Source: Streptomyces bobili (GTDB taxonomy: Bacteria; Actinomycetota; Actinomycetes; Streptomycetales; Streptomycetaceae). Taken from it: a stretch of DNA of 37,845 nucleotides. The DNA lies in NCBI RefSeq assembly GCF_002154575.1, contig NZ_MUBA01000262.1, forward strand, positions 186 through 38,030. The letters are read 5' to 3'. The translations under genes were made by a program, and so were the position numbers. This document shows, piece by piece, positions 22,727-33,214 of the stretch. Within the stretch, counting starts at the first letter, position 1; every line of letters begins with the position of its first letter. The notes beneath the pieces were generated by a model. It worked only from the letters and a program-made list of their open reading frames with translations. It made no database searches and had not been told where the DNA came from.

Positions 22727-22758
22727 AAACCCCCGAGCAATTGCGCTCGGGGGTTTTC
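22727..22758 (+). terminator. Intrinsic terminator of the MerR-thioredoxin operon
   Basis: AAAACCCCCGAGC (22727-22739) pairs perfectly with GCTCGGGGGTTTT (22746-22758) around AATTGC. With its A- and T-tracts it can work on both strands. Confidence 0.9.
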
Positions 22759-22771
22759 TCGGCGTATATTC
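22742..22771 (+). promoter_or_regulatory. Possible promoter of the HelD gene inside the terminator
   Basis: TTGCGC (22742-22747) and TATATT (22766-22771) have an 18-base spacer. The -35 would lie in the preceding terminator. The gap up to 22844 is clearly A+T-rich compared with the genes, and TATATC at 22824-22829 is another -10-like site. The assignment is tentative. Confidence 0.2.
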
Positions 22772-22844
22772 GATGATTCGCGACTTCAAGGGATTGAATC
22801 GCGGACAAGTTCAATGAGCAGAGTATATCCGGGCGGGAGCGGCA

Positions 22845-25121
22845 TTGTCAAACATCGACGCAGGCGCAGAAGTAAGCAATGAATTCACCGACAGTGAAAT
22901 GCGCGACGAACAGGAATTCATCGACGGGCTGTACGCGCGCGTCGACGCGCTGCGCGGTGTCACCGAGGCCGCCGTCACCGACGCGCTCGCCCAGGGCAAC
23001 ACCCCCATGCAGGCCCGTCTGGAACGGGACATCCTCGTCGCCGAACGCTCCGGGCTGCTCGCCGCGCTGAACGCCGTGGACGGCTCGCTCTGCTTCGGCC
23101 GGATCGACCTGGCCTCCGGCGCCAGCCACCACATCGGCCGGATCGGCCTGCGCCGGGACGACCCCGAGCGCACCCCGGTCCTCGTCGACTGGCGGGCCGA
23201 CATCGCCCGCCCCTTCTACCTGGCCACCGGCCACACCACGATGGGCCTGCGCCGCCGCCGGCACATCTCCACCGACGGCCGCCGGGTCACCGCCCTGCAC
23301 GACGAGTTCCTCGACCTCGGCGACGCCACCCGCACAGGCCACGAGGACCCCACCGGTGACGCCGTCCTCCTCGCCGCGCTCAACTCCGCCCGCACCGGCC
23401 GCATGCACGACATCGTGCAGACCATCCAGGCCGAACAGGACGAGATCATCCGCGCACCCCACCGCGGTGTGCTGGTCGTCGAGGGCGGCCCCGGCACCGG
23501 CAAGACGGCCGTCGCCCTGCACCGCGCCGCCTACCTCCTCTACGAACACCGCGAACTGCTCGCCAAGCGGGCCGTCCTCATCGTCGGCCCCAACCCCGCC
23601 TTCCTCGGCTACATCGCCGAGGTGCTCCCCTCCCTCGGCGAGACCGGCGTACTCCTCGCGACGGTCGGCGAGCTGTACCCCGGCGTGAAGGCGACGGCCA
23701 CGGACACCCCCGAGGCCGCCGCGGTGAAGGGCCGCGCCGGCATGGCCGACGTCCTCGCCGCCGTCGTACGGGACCGGCAGGCACTGCCCGACCCGGTGAT
23801 CGCCATCGAGCACGACCGCGAGGTCCTGATGCTCGACGAGGGCCTGGTCGGCGTCGCCCGCGAGCGCACCCGGGCCGCGAAGCTGCCGCACAACGCCGCC
23901 CGCGAGCACTTCGAGGGGCACATCCTCAACACCCTCACCGAGCTGTACGCCGAACGCGTCGGCACCGACCCCTACGACGGCTCCAGCCTCCTCGACCCCA
24001 GCGATGTCACCCAGATCCGCGACGAACTGGCCGAGAACCCCGAAGTATGGGCCGCCGTCGACCAGTTGTGGCCGGTACTCACCCCGCAGCGGGTGGTCGC
24101 CGACCTCCTCGCCGACCCCGAGGGGTACGTCCCCGACGAGGACGCGGCCGCCATCCGCCGCCCGGTCACCCGCGCCTGGACCGTCGCGGACGTCCCGCTG
24201 CTCGACGAGGCCGCCGAACTCCTCGGCGAGGACGACCGGTCGGCACGGGAGCGCGCCGAACGCGAACGGGAACGCCAGGTCGCCTACGCCCAGGGCGTGC
24301 TGGACGTCTCCTACGCCTCCCGGACGTACGAGTTCGACGACAAGGACGACGAGGCCTCCGAAGTCCTGTCGGCCCACGACATCATCGACGCCGAACGCTT
24401 CGCCGAACGCCACGAGGAGGACGACCACCGCAGCGCCGCCGAACGCGCGGCGGCCGACCGGACCTGGGCGTTCGGGCACATCATCGTCGACGAGGCGCAG
24501 GAACTGTCGCCGATGGCATGGCGGCTGCTGATGCGGCGCAGCCCGACCCGTTCCATGACCCTCGTCGGCGACCCGGCGCAGACCGCGGAGGCGGCGGGCG
24601 TCGGCTCCTGGTCAGGCATCCTCGACCCGTACGTCGGCGACCGCTGGGAGCACACCCGGCTGGGCGTCAACTACCGCACCCCCGCGGAGATCATGGACGT
24701 CGCGGCGGCCGTCGTCCGCGCCGAGCAGCCCGACTTCGTCCCGCCGAGTTCGGTACGGTCCACCGGCGTACGCCCCTGGGTACGTGCCGTCGACGACCTG
24801 CCCGGCGCGGTCGCCGAGGCGGTGAAGGAGCTGACCCCCGCCGAGGGCAGGCTCGCCGTGATCGCCCCCCGCGACCTGCACCGGCGCCTCGCGGCCCGCC
24901 TCGACGGAGTCACCGCGGACACCGACCCCGACCTCACCCACCAGGTCGTCCTCCTGGACCCCCGCCAGTCCAAGGGCCTGGAGTTCGACTCGGTCCTGGT
25001 CGTGGAACCCTCCCGCTACGGCACCAGCGACCTGTACGTCGCCCTGACCCGAGCCACCCAACGACTGGGAGTCCTGCACACCGGCAGCCTGCCGGGCCCG
25101 CTGGCGGAAACCCTCGGGTAG
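22845..25121 (+). CDS. helD: HelD-family UvrD/Rep-like ATPase (RNA polymerase recycling factor)
   Basis: The product has 758 residues. Known HelD/HelR proteins free stalled RNA polymerase from DNA using ATP, and in some actinobacteria give rifampicin tolerance. Residues 16-70 form a charged helical N-terminal arm, like the coiled coil that enters the polymerase secondary channel. Walker A GGPGTGKTA starts at 214. Walker B is IIVDEAQEL, followed by LVGDPAQTA, and the last helicase motif is YVALTRATQRL. A long acidic insertion lies between the two halves (about 430-540). The TTG at 22845 is chosen because GGGAG lies 5 bases upstream; no ATG or GTG occurs before the conserved start. A weak start codon may keep levels low. 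It converges on glgB. Confidence 0.88.
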   Translation: MSNIDAGAEVSNEFTDSEMRDEQEFIDGLYARVDALRGVTEAAVTDALAQGNTPMQARLERDILVAERSGLLAALNAVDGSLCFGRIDLASGASHHIGRIGLRRDDPERTPVLVDWRADIARPFYLATGHTTMGLRRRRHISTDGRRVTALHDEFLDLGDATRTGHEDPTGDAVLLAALNSARTGRMHDIVQTIQAEQDEIIRAPHRGVLVVEGGPGTGKTAVALHRAAYLLYEHRELLAKRAVLIVGPNPAFLGYIAEVLPSLGETGVLLATVGELYPGVKATATDTPEAAAVKGRAGMADVLAAVVRDRQALPDPVIAIEHDREVLMLDEGLVGVARERTRAAKLPHNAAREHFEGHILNTLTELYAERVGTDPYDGSSLLDPSDVTQIRDELAENPEVWAAVDQLWPVLTPQRVVADLLADPEGYVPDEDAAAIRRPVTRAWTVADVPLLDEAAELLGEDDRSARERAERERERQVAYAQGVLDVSYASRTYEFDDKDDEASEVLSAHDIIDAERFAERHEEDDHRSAAERAAADRTWAFGHIIVDEAQELSPMAWRLLMRRSPTRSMTLVGDPAQTAEAAGVGSWSGILDPYVGDRWEHTRLGVNYRTPAEIMDVAAAVVRAEQPDFVPPSSVRSTGVRPWVRAVDDLPGAVAEAVKELTPAEGRLAVIAPRDLHRRLAARLDGVTADTDPDLTHQVVLLDPRQSKGLEFDSVLVVEPSRYGTSDLYVALTRATQRLGVLHTGSLPGPLAETLG

Positions 25122-25159
25122 GCGAGGCCGGCAGGGGCGGGCGGCGGGCGAATATGCGG

Positions 25160-27715
25160 CTACGCCGGCCGCAGCCACACCGTCGACAACGGGGGCAGGG
25201 TCAGGCGGATGGATGCCGGGTGGCCGTGCCACGGCTGGGGTTCCGGTTTCACCGGGTCGGGGTGGAAGACGTCGCTGCCGCCGTACCGGCCGGCGTCCGT
25301 GTTGAGGACCTCGTACCAGGCGGGTATGTCGTCCGGCACGCCCAGCCGGTAGTCGTGGCGGACGACGGGGGAGAAGTGGGAGACGGCCAACAGGGGCGTG
25401 CCGTCGGCGTCGCGGCGCAGGAAGGCGAGGACGTTGTCGTCGGCGGCGTCGCCCACCACCCACGCGAAGCCGTCGGCGGAGGTGTCCCGCTCCCACAGGG
25501 CCGGCGTCGACCGGTAGACGGAGTTCAGGTCACCGACCAGCTCCCGCACGCCCCGGTGATCGGCCTCCGCTCCGTACGCGGGGTCGAGCAGCCACCAGTC
25601 CGGCCCGTACTCCTCCGACCACTCCGCGCCCTGCGCGAACTCCTGCCCCATGAAGAGGAGTTGCTTGCCCGGATGGGCCCACATGTACGCCAGGTAGGCG
25701 CGCAGACTGGCGCGCTGCTGCCACCAGTCGCCGGGCATCTTCGACACGAGCGACTTCTTGCCGTGCACCACCTCGTCGTGCGAGATGGGCAGGACGTAGT
25801 TCTCGCTGTAGGCGTACACCATGGAGAAGGTCATCTCGCCGTGGTGGTACCTGCGGTACACGGGCTCGTGGCTCATGTACTGGAGCGAGTCGTGCATCCA
25901 CCCCATGTTCCACTTCAGTCCGAAGCCGAGCCCGCCGAAGCCGCTCGGACCCCGATGGTGCGTGGCGCGTGTGACGCCGTCCCAGGCCGTGGACTCCTCC
26001 GCGATGGTCACGACGCCGGGGACGCGCCGGTACACCGTGGCGTTCATCTCCTGGAGGAAGGCCACCGCGTCGAGGTTCTCCCGGCCGCCGTGCTCGTTGG
26101 GCGTCCACTGGCCGGGCTCGCGCGAGTAGTCGAGGTAGAGCATGGAGGCGACGGCGTCCACCCGGAGCCCGTCGATGTGGAACTCCTCGCACCAGTACAC
26201 CGCGTTGGCGACGAGGAAGTTGCGCACCTCGCGCCGCCCGTAGTCGAACTCCAGCGTGCCCCAGTCGGGATGCGCGGCCCGCAGCGGGTCCTCGTGCTCG
26301 TACAGGGTCCGCCCGTCGAACTCGGCCAGCGCCCAGTCGTCGCGCGGGAAGTGGGCCGGCACCCAGTCCATGAGGACGCCGATGCCGGCCCGGTGCAGCG
26401 CGTCCACCAGGAACCGGAAGTCGTCGGGCGTGCCGAGCCGGGCCGTGGGCGCGTAGAAGCCGGTGACCTGGTAGCCCCAGGAGCCGCCGAAGGGATGCTC
26501 GGCGATCGGCATCAGCTCGACGTGCGTGAAGCCCAGCTCCCTGACGTACGCCGGGAGCTGCTCGGCGAGTTGACGGTAGGTCAGGCCCGGTCGCCAGGAG
26601 GGGAGGTGGACCTCGTAGATGGACAGGGGTGCCTCGTGGGCCGGGCGTTCGCCGCGCCGCGCCATCCACTCCTCGTCGCCCCACTCGTAGTGCGAGGCCT
26701 CGACCACCGAGGAGGTGGCCGGCGGGGTCTCCGTGCGGCGGGCCATAGGGTCGGCGCGCTGGGTGCGGGAGCCGTCGGGCCGGGTGATGTCGAACTTGTA
26801 CAGCTCGCCCTCGCCGATCCCCGGCACGAACAGTTCCCACACCCCGGAGGAGCCCAGCGACCGCATCGGATACCCGATGCCGTCCCAGAAGTTGAACGCG
26901 CCCGCCAGCCGCACCGCGCGCGCGTTGGGCGCCCACACGCAGAACCGGGTGCCGGCCACGTCCTGGTGGGTGAGGGGGTGCGCGCCGAGCACCGTCCACA
27001 GTTCCTCGTGCCGGCCCTCGCCGATCAGGTGCAGGTCCAGGTCGCCCAGCGTGGGCAGGAAGCGGTACGGGTCCTCGGTCTCCTGGACCGTGTCCTCGTA
27101 GGCGACGACGAGACGGTAGGCCGGGACCTCCCGCAGGGGGAGCAGGCCGGAGAAGAAGCCGTCGCCGTCGTCGTGCAGTTCGGCCCGCAGGTCGCCCGTG
27201 ACGACGGCGACCGAGCGGGCGTAGGGGCGGAACGCGCGGTAGACGATCCCGCCGGGCGCCGGGTGCGCGCCGAGCACGGCGTGCGGCTGGTGATGCGTGC
27301 CGTGCAGCAGCCGCTCGCGGTCGTCGGCGTCCAGCGCGGGCGAGAGGGCGACCTCCAGGGGCCCGGCCGGGGGCGCCTCGCGCGCCACGGACCTCTTCGC
27401 CGCGACCGCCTTCTTCGTGCCCGCCTTCTTCGCCACGGACTTCTTCGCCACGGCGCTCGCCACTGCCTTCTTCGTCGCGGTCTTCGCCGTGACGGCCTTC
27501 TTGGTGACGGCCTTCCCGGCAGCCGCGGTCTTCTTCCCGGCCGCTTTCTTCCCGGCCGTCTTCTTGCCCGTCGCCGTCTCGGCCGCCGTCTTCGCGGTCA
27601 CCGATTTCCTGACCGCGGCTTTCTCGGCCGGGATCTTCTTCGGGTCCCTCGGGGCCTTCGTTGCCTTCGGTTCCCTCGGGTCGGAACCGTGGGGGGACGG
27701 GGGGCTGGGAGTCAC
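25160..27715 (-). CDS. glgB: 1,4-alpha-glucan branching enzyme with Lys/Ala-rich N-terminal tail
   Basis: The enzyme moves alpha-1,4 chains to form alpha-1,6 branches, the last step of the GlgE pathway. The product has 851 residues, longer than the usual 730-770. Residues 17-112 are a Lys/Ala tail with about 26 lysines in GKK, TKK and AKK units, like histone H1 tails. Family domains follow: N1 (about 125-230), CBM48 (240-340) and the GH13 barrel with Asp520 nucleophile (GLRVDAVAS), Glu573 (IAEEST) and [10 protein letters not shown], then the C-terminal beta domain. The GTG at 27715 is backed by GAGGAGG 8 bases upstream, so the tail is really translated. It starts 13 bases after the mak stop and ends the operon. 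Confidence 0.95.
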   Translation of the reverse strand: MTPSPPSPHGSDPREPKATKAPRDPKKIPAEKAAVRKSVTAKTAAETATGKKTAGKKAAGKKTAAAGKAVTKKAVTAKTATKKAVASAVAKKSVAKKAGTKKAVAAKRSVAREAPPAGPLEVALSPALDADDRERLLHGTHHQPHAVLGAHPAPGGIVYRAFRPYARSVAVVTGDLRAELHDDGDGFFSGLLPLREVPAYRLVVAYEDTVQETEDPYRFLPTLGDLDLHLIGEGRHEELWTVLGAHPLTHQDVAGTRFCVWAPNARAVRLAGAFNFWDGIGYPMRSLGSSGVWELFVPGIGEGELYKFDITRPDGSRTQRADPMARRTETPPATSSVVEASHYEWGDEEWMARRGERPAHEAPLSIYEVHLPSWRPGLTYRQLAEQLPAYVRELGFTHVELMPIAEHPFGGSWGYQVTGFYAPTARLGTPDDFRFLVDALHRAGIGVLMDWVPAHFPRDDWALAEFDGRTLYEHEDPLRAAHPDWGTLEFDYGRREVRNFLVANAVYWCEEFHIDGLRVDAVASMLYLDYSREPGQWTPNEHGGRENLDAVAFLQEMNATVYRRVPGVVTIAEESTAWDGVTRATHHRGPSGFGGLGFGLKWNMGWMHDSLQYMSHEPVYRRYHHGEMTFSMVYAYSENYVLPISHDEVVHGKKSLVSKMPGDWWQQRASLRAYLAYMWAHPGKQLLFMGQEFAQGAEWSEEYGPDWWLLDPAYGAEADHRGVRELVGDLNSVYRSTPALWERDTSADGFAWVVGDAADDNVLAFLRRDADGTPLLAVSHFSPVVRHDYRLGVPDDIPAWYEVLNTDAGRYGGSDVFHPDPVKPEPQPWHGHPASIRLTLPPLSTVWLRPA

Positions 27716-27728
27716 GGGCGGAGCCTCC

Positions 27729-29108
27729 TCAGAACGAGTCGGTTGCGGCGAGCCGACGTATCGCGGTCAGCGGGACGGAGAGCCAGTCGGGGCGGTGCCG
27801 GGCCTCGTAGACGACCTCGTAGACCGCCTTGTCCGTCTCGTAGGCCCGCAGCAGTACGGGGTCGGTGCGGGGGTCGGTGCCGGACACCTCGGCGTAGCCG
27901 GAGCAGTAGGCGGCCCGGCACACCTCGGCCCATCCGGGCGCCGGCGGTTCGGCGGAGAGGGCGGCGTAGTCGAAGGAGCGCAGCATGCCCGCCACGTCCC
28001 GGAGGGCCGGCTGGGGCATCCTGCGTTCGGCGAGCGGGCGGGCCGGTTCGCCCTCGAAGTCGATCAGCGACCACTCTCCGGAGGGAGCGCGCAGGCACTG
28101 CCCGAGGTGCAGGTCGCCGTGGACGCGCTGGGCGGTCCAGGTACGGCCCTCGGCCGCGAGGCCGGCCAGAGCGGAGAAGGCGGTGCGCAGGCCGGGCGCG
28201 TACGGGCGCAGCGCGGGTACCGCCTGGGAGGCCGCGTCGAGCCGCTCGGTCATGCCGTCGACGAGCGGTCCGAGCTGGGCGTGGCCGAGGGTCACGGTGG
28301 GCAGCGCGCGGGCCAGGGCCGTGTGCACCTCGGCGGTGGCCCGGCCCAGGGCCCGTGCCTCGGCGCCGAAGTCCTGGCCCTTGGCCAGTTCCCGCAGCGC
28401 CAGCTCCCAGCCGTCCGTCGCGCCCTGCACGTACGGCTGGAGCACACCGAGGACGTACGACTCGCCGGCGCCGTCCTCCAGGTCCGCGTGCAGCCATGCC
28501 GTCGGCGCGGGAACCCGGGAGGAGCCCTCGCGGGCCAGCGCCAGCGGCAGTTCCAGGTCGGGGTTGACGCCGGGGACGACCCGGCGCAACAGCTTCAGGA
28601 TGAACGTATCTCCGAACACGACCGACGAATTGGACTGCTCGGCGGTCAGCCGGCGTGGCACCAGGCCGGCGCGTATCTCCTGACCGTGGTCCCGTTCGCA
28701 GCGCAGGACGCCGATGCGGGCCTCGGTGCGCAGCGCCTCCAGGAGGACCTCGGCGGGCCGGGTGTCGTACAGGGCGTCGTAGACGGTCCGGCCGCCGAGC
28801 GGTCCGTCCGGCACGTGCCCGATCATCGCGGGCGCCAGCCGGGGCGGCAGCGCCTCACGCACGCCGATCAGCAGCTGGTAGCAGTCACCGGGCACGGCGC
28901 CCTGGTGGGCGCGGACCAGCAGGTGGTAGAGGCCCAGCCTGGACGCGGCGGGCAGTAGCTCGGTGCCCGCCACCAGCGAGAATCCCGTGACCGGACTCCC
29001 CTTGCCGGCGAACCAGCGCTGCCGTGGCAGCCACTCGCGCAGCAGGGGGGCCAGTGACGCGAGGAGGCCGGGGCTGGTCGTGCCGGAGAGTGTGACCGTT
29101 TCCGCCAT
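27729..29108 (-). CDS. pep2: Maltokinase (Mak/Pep2)
   Basis: The enzyme phosphorylates maltose with ATP to maltose 1-phosphate, the substrate of GlgE. The 459-residue product has the length of stand-alone maltokinases and their kinase-like fold. The N-terminal cap has [12 protein letters not shown]. The catalytic loop HGDLHLGQ lies at 330-337 (Asp332), and the metal-binding LIDFEGEP has Asp350. The start at 29108 is preceded by AAAGGA at about 10 bases. In some actinobacteria this domain is fused to TreS; here it is separate, 108 bases downstream of treS, with a strong hairpin between them. Confidence 0.95.
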   Translation of the reverse strand: MAETVTLSGTTSPGLLASLAPLLREWLPRQRWFAGKGSPVTGFSLVAGTELLPAASRLGLYHLLVRAHQGAVPGDCYQLLIGVREALPPRLAPAMIGHVPDGPLGGRTVYDALYDTRPAEVLLEALRTEARIGVLRCERDHGQEIRAGLVPRRLTAEQSNSSVVFGDTFILKLLRRVVPGVNPDLELPLALAREGSSRVPAPTAWLHADLEDGAGESYVLGVLQPYVQGATDGWELALRELAKGQDFGAEARALGRATAEVHTALARALPTVTLGHAQLGPLVDGMTERLDAASQAVPALRPYAPGLRTAFSALAGLAAEGRTWTAQRVHGDLHLGQCLRAPSGEWSLIDFEGEPARPLAERRMPQPALRDVAGMLRSFDYAALSAEPPAPGWAEVCRAAYCSGYAEVSGTDPRTDPVLLRAYETDKAVYEVVYEARHRPDWLSVPLTAIRRLAATDSF

Positions 29109-29154
29109 GGCGTCACGTCCTTTCCCCGGGGGGTCGGGGTGTTACTGATGCGTG

Positions 29155-29191
29155 CCCCGGGCGGGGCGGGAGAAACCGCCCCGCCGCGGGG
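29155..29191 (-). terminator. Hairpin between treS and the maltokinase gene
   Basis: GGCGGGGCGG (29160-29169) pairs with CCGCCCCGCC (29176-29185). Outer CCCCG/CGGGG pairs extend the stem to 15 bp with one bulge. A smaller inverted repeat GACGGTC (29197-29203) / GACCGTC (29220-29226) overlaps the treS stop. It may act as attenuator or mRNA-stability element inside the operon rather than a full stop. Confidence 0.5.
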
Positions 29192-29216
29192 TTCTAGACG
29201 GTCCGCACGCTTCGCA

Positions 29217-30917
29217 CTAGACCGTCTCCCTGCGCAACCGGAACCAGTAGAAGCCGTGCCCGCCGAGGGTCAGCAGGTACGGCAGGTCACCGACGGCCGG
29301 GAAACGGACGCCGCCGAACAGCTCGACGGGGTGGCGGCCACCGAACCGGCTCAGGTCCAGTTCGGTGGGCTGGGCGAAGCGCGAGAAGTTGTGGACGCAC
29401 AGGACCAGGTCGTCCTCGTACTCGCGAAGGAAGGCGAGGACGGCCGGGTTGGAGGACGGCAGTTCGGTGTAGGAGCCGAGGCCGAAGGCGTGGTTCTGCT
29501 TGCGGATCTCGATCATGCGGCGGGTCCAGTGCAGCAGCGAGGAGGGCGACGCCATCGACGCCTCGACGTTGGTGACCTGGTAGCCGTGGACGGGGTCCAT
29601 GATGGTCGGCAGAAAGAGCCGGCCGGGGTCGCAGGACGAAAAGCCTGCGTTACGGTCCGGTGTCCACTGCATGGGAGTGCGCACCGCGTCACGGTCGCCG
29701 AGCCAGATGTTGTCGCCCATGCCGATCTCGTCGCCGTAATACAGGATCGGCGAACCGGGCAGCGACAGCAACAGCGCGGTGAAGAGTTCGATCTGGTTGC
29801 GGTCGTTGTCCAGGAGGGGGGCGAGCCGCCGCCGGATGCCGATGTTGGCGCGCATGCGCGGGTCCTTGGCGTACTCCGCGTACATGTAGTCGCGCTCTTC
29901 GTCGGTGACCATCTCCAGGGTCAGTTCGTCGTGGTTGCGGAGGAAGATGCCCCACTGGCAGCCGGAGGGGATCGTCGGCGTCTTGGCGAGGATCTCCGAC
30001 ACCGGGTAGCGGGACTCGCGGCGCACGGCCATGAAGATGCGGGGCATGACGGGGAAGTGGAACGCCATGTGGCACTCGTCGCCGCCGGAGGCGTAGTCGC
30101 CGAAGTAGTCGACGACGTCCTCGGGCCACTGGTTGGCCTCGGCCAGGATCACCGTGTCCGGGTACTGGGCGTCGATCTCCTTGCGGACCCGTTTGAGGAA
30201 GGCGTGGGAGGCCGGAAGGTTCTCGCAGTTCGTCCCCTCCTCGGCGTAGAGGTAGGGCACGGCGTCGAGCCGGAAGCCGTCGATGCCCAGGTCCAGCCAG
30301 AACCGCAGCGCGGAGATCATCTCCTCCTGCACGGCCGGGTTCTCGTAGTTGAGGTCCGGCTGGTGGGAGAAGAAGCGGTGGAAGAAGTACTGCTTGCGCA
30401 CCGGGTCGAAGGTCCAGTTGGACACCTCGGTGTCGACGAAGATGATCCGCGCGTCCGCGTACTGCTTGTCGTCGTCGGCCCACATGTAGTAGTCGCCGTA
30501 CGGCCCCTCAGGATCCTTTCTCGACTCCTGGAACCACGGATGCTGGTCGCTGGTGTGGTTCATGACGAAGTCGATGATGACGCGCATGCCGCGCTGGTGG
30601 GCGGCGTCGACGAACTCCACGAAGTCGGCGAGGTCGCCGAACTCGGGCAGGACGGCGGTGTAGTCGGAGACGTCGTAGCCGCCGTCCTTCAGCGGTGACT
30701 TGAAGAAGGGCGGCAGCCACAGGCAGTCGACGCCCAGCCACTGGAGGTAGTCGAGTTTGGCGGTGAGTCCCTTGAGGTCGCCGACGCCGTCGCCGTTGCT
30801 GTCCTGGAAGGAACGGACGAGGACCTCGTAGAAGACGGCTCGTTTGAACCAGTCGGGATCGCGGTCCTTGGCGGGGGTGTCCTCGAAGGTGTCCTGAACG
30901 GGCTCGTTGACGATCAT
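29217..30917 (-). CDS. treS: Trehalose synthase (maltose alpha-D-glucosyltransferase)
   Basis: The enzyme interconverts trehalose and maltose; here it probably feeds maltose to the kinase. The 566-residue GH13 protein begins [20 protein letters not shown] after about 20 residues. It carries the barrel motifs DFVMNHTS, nucleophile Asp218 ([11 protein letters not shown]), acid/base Glu260 ([11 protein letters not shown]) and FLRNHDEL (325-332). The ATG at 30917 overlaps the glgE stop by 4 bases (ATGA), so the two are coupled; GGAGG lies 12 bases upstream. The frame stays open far upstream but only as a shadow of glgE. Confidence 0.96.
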   Translation of the reverse strand: MIVNEPVQDTFEDTPAKDRDPDWFKRAVFYEVLVRSFQDSNGDGVGDLKGLTAKLDYLQWLGVDCLWLPPFFKSPLKDGGYDVSDYTAVLPEFGDLADFVEFVDAAHQRGMRVIIDFVMNHTSDQHPWFQESRKDPEGPYGDYYMWADDDKQYADARIIFVDTEVSNWTFDPVRKQYFFHRFFSHQPDLNYENPAVQEEMISALRFWLDLGIDGFRLDAVPYLYAEEGTNCENLPASHAFLKRVRKEIDAQYPDTVILAEANQWPEDVVDYFGDYASGGDECHMAFHFPVMPRIFMAVRRESRYPVSEILAKTPTIPSGCQWGIFLRNHDELTLEMVTDEERDYMYAEYAKDPRMRANIGIRRRLAPLLDNDRNQIELFTALLLSLPGSPILYYGDEIGMGDNIWLGDRDAVRTPMQWTPDRNAGFSSCDPGRLFLPTIMDPVHGYQVTNVEASMASPSSLLHWTRRMIEIRKQNHAFGLGSYTELPSSNPAVLAFLREYEDDLVLCVHNFSRFAQPTELDLSRFGGRHPVELFGGVRFPAVGDLPYLLTLGGHGFYWFRLRRETV

Positions 30918-33214
30918 CGTGTGGGTGACCCTCCGATCTGCGGGGTGGACGGTCGCAGGACGGTCAGGACGTGCGCGGGCCGAGTGCCCGGTTCGAGGCG
31001 CACGTAATTGGCCCTGCCCCAGTAGTAGGTCTCGCCGGTGAGCTCGTCGCGCACCGGCACGGACTCGTGCCAGTCCAGGCCGAGTTGCGGCATGTCCAAC
31101 GAGACCGTGGCCTCCTGGGTGTGGTGGGGGTCGAGGTTGACGACCACCAGAACCGTGTTCGAACCGCTCCGCTTCGAGTAGGCGATCACCGCGTCCTGGT
31201 CGGCATCGTGGAAGTGCAGGTTCCGCAGTTGCCGCAGCGCGGGATGGGCCCGGCGGATCTCGTTGAGCCGGGTGATCAGCGGGGCGATGGTGCGGCCCTC
31301 GCGTGCGGCGGCCTCCCAGTCCCGCGGCCTGAGCTGGTACTTCTCCGAGTCGAGGTACTCCTCGCTGCCCTCCTTCACCGGGGTGTTCTCGCACAGCTCG
31401 TAGCCGCTGTAGATGCCCCAGCTGGGGGAGAGGGTCGCGGCGAGCACGGCCCGCGCCTCGAAGGCGGGGCGTCCGCCGTGCTGGAGCTGGGCGTGCAGGA
31501 TGTCCGGGGTGTTGGGGAAGAAGTTCGGCCGCATGTAGGAGGCCGCCTCGCCCGTCAGCTCGGTGAGGTACTCGGTCAGCTCCGCCTTGCTGTTGCGCCA
31601 GGTGAAGTACGTGTACGACTGCTGGAAGCCGATCTGCGCGAGGGTGTGCATCATCGCGGGCCGGGTGAACGCCTCGGCCAGGAAGATCACGTCCGGGTCG
31701 GTCCGGTTGATCTCCCCGATGACCCGCTCCCAGAACACCACCGCCTTGGTGTGCGGGTTGTCCACCCGGAAGATCCGCACGCCGTACGACATCCAGTGCC
31801 GCAGCACCCGCAGCGTCTCGGCGACGAGCCCGTCCATGTCGGCGTCGAAGGCGATCGGGTAGATGTCCTGGTACTTCTTCGGCGGGTTCTCGGCGTACGC
31901 GATCGTCCCGTCCGGCCGGTGATGGAACCACTCGGGGTGTTCGCGCACCCACGGGTGGTCCGGCGAGCACTGCAGCGCGAAGTCGAGCGCGATCTCCAGG
32001 CCCTGCTCTCTCGCCCGCCGCACGAACCACGCGAAGTCGTCGATCGTGCCGAGATCCGGGTGCACGGCGTCGTGTCCGCCCTCGGGTGAGCCGATCGCCC
32101 AGGGCACGCCCACGTCCTCGGGGCCGGGGTCGAGGGTGTTGTTACGGCCCTTGCGGAAGGTCGTACCGATCGGATGGATGGGCGGGAGGTAGACGACGTC
32201 GAAGCCCATCGCGGCGATCGCGGGCAGCCGGCGCGCGGCCGTGCGGAACGTGCCGTGCGGGCGCTCGGGGGTGCCCTCGGAACGCGGGAAGAACTCGTAC
32301 CAGGAGCCGTACAGCGCCCGCTCCCGCTCCACCTGCAAGGGGAGCGTCTCGGACTCGGTGACCAGCTCGCGCACCGGGTGGCGGGCCAGCACCGCGTCCA
32401 CCTCCGGGTCGAGCGCCGCCGCCAGCCGGGAGGCGGCCGGGCGGGACTCGTCGCGCAGGGCGCCGACCGCGGCGAGGAGTACGTTCCGCTGCGCCGCGGA
32501 GCCCTCCTGGGCTGTGGAGCCCGCCGTCGCCGGCGCCTTCGCCTCGGGGATCCCGGCGGCGGCGCGCTCGTACAGCAGGGCGCCCTCCTCCAGGACGAGG
32601 TCGGTGTCGATGCCCGCGGGGATCTTGATGCGCGCGTGGTGCCGCCAGGTGCTGACCGGATCGCTCCAGCCCTCGACGGTGTACGTCCAGTGGCCCGGCG
32701 CGTCCGGGGTGACGTCGGCGCCCCAGCGGTCGGTGCCGGGGGCCAGCTCGCGCATCGGCGTCCACGGGCCGGGGCGGCCGTCGGGATCGCGCAGCACGAC
32801 GTTGGCGGCGACCGCGTCGTGACCCTCGCGGAACACGGTGGCCGAGACCTGGAACGTCTCTCCGGTGACCGCCTTGGCGGGCCGCCGGCCGCGCAGGACG
32901 ACCGGCCGGACATCGAGGACGGGTATACGCCCCACGGCGGTCCCGCTCCCCGCGGCGGACCGCTCGGGCGACGACCGCTGCGGCGGTGACTGCCCGGTCT
33001 GTGCCTGCTCGGTCGGTGACTCGTCCGGTGATGACTGGTCCGGCGACGACTGGTCCGGCGGTGATTGGCCCGTCGGCGATTGCTTCGGCGACGCCCGCTT
33101 CGCGGAGGATCGCTCCGCGGCGGCCGGTCCGGCGGTCGCGGAACGCTCGGAGGATGGTGGCGCTGCCGTGCGAGGGGGTGTCGGGGGTGCTGACGAGTGG
33201 TGCGTGGCGGGCAT
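30914..33214 (-). CDS. glgE: Alpha-1,4-glucan:maltose-1-phosphate maltosyltransferase with disordered N-terminal tail
   Basis: The enzyme adds maltose from maltose 1-phosphate to growing alpha-glucan. The product has 766 residues. The conserved part begins at about 96 ([15 protein letters not shown]) and contains nucleophile Asp485 (IFRVDNPHT), acid/base Glu514 ([10 protein letters not shown]) and Asp571 (FPNTPDIL). These equal Asp394, Glu423 and Asp480 of the S. coelicolor enzyme as I remember it, a constant offset of 91. The first 95 residues are an extra Ser/Pro/Asp/Gln tail with SSPDQ repeats. The ATG at 33214 has CAGGAG 5 bases upstream, which supports translation of the tail. The gene heads the operon glgE-treS-pep2-glgB. 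Confidence 0.95.
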   Translation of the reverse strand: MPATHHSSAPPTPPRTAAPPSSERSATAGPAAAERSSAKRASPKQSPTGQSPPDQSSPDQSSPDESPTEQAQTGQSPPQRSSPERSAAGSGTAVGRIPVLDVRPVVLRGRRPAKAVTGETFQVSATVFREGHDAVAANVVLRDPDGRPGPWTPMRELAPGTDRWGADVTPDAPGHWTYTVEGWSDPVSTWRHHARIKIPAGIDTDLVLEEGALLYERAAAGIPEAKAPATAGSTAQEGSAAQRNVLLAAVGALRDESRPAASRLAAALDPEVDAVLARHPVRELVTESETLPLQVERERALYGSWYEFFPRSEGTPERPHGTFRTAARRLPAIAAMGFDVVYLPPIHPIGTTFRKGRNNTLDPGPEDVGVPWAIGSPEGGHDAVHPDLGTIDDFAWFVRRAREQGLEIALDFALQCSPDHPWVREHPEWFHHRPDGTIAYAENPPKKYQDIYPIAFDADMDGLVAETLRVLRHWMSYGVRIFRVDNPHTKAVVFWERVIGEINRTDPDVIFLAEAFTRPAMMHTLAQIGFQQSYTYFTWRNSKAELTEYLTELTGEAASYMRPNFFPNTPDILHAQLQHGGRPAFEARAVLAATLSPSWGIYSGYELCENTPVKEGSEEYLDSEKYQLRPRDWEAAAREGRTIAPLITRLNEIRRAHPALRQLRNLHFHDADQDAVIAYSKRSGSNTVLVVVNLDPHHTQEATVSLDMPQLGLDWHESVPVRDELTGETYYWGRANYVRLEPGTRPAHVLTVLRPSTPQIGGSPTR
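33021..33080 (-). repeat. 15-bp tandem repeat in the glgE tail
   Basis: Four 15-bp units (33021-33035, 33036-33050, 33051-33065 and 33066-33080; plus-strand type TGGTCCGGCGACGAC) encode [10 protein letters not shown]-like pentapeptides. Because units are multiples of three, copy changes keep the frame. Confidence 0.8.

Noticed and set aside
24047..28567. Open frame of 1506 codons on the plus strand across helD and glgB/mak
   Set aside because: It is the shadow of high-G+C genes: it runs out of frame with helD and antisense to glgB and mak, is full of Arg/Pro/Gly, and has no ribosome site or domain.
30918..32030. Upstream extension of the treS frame
   Set aside because: It overlaps glgE out of frame and is Arg/Pro-rich. 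The ATG at 30917 overlaps the glgE stop in the usual coupled way.
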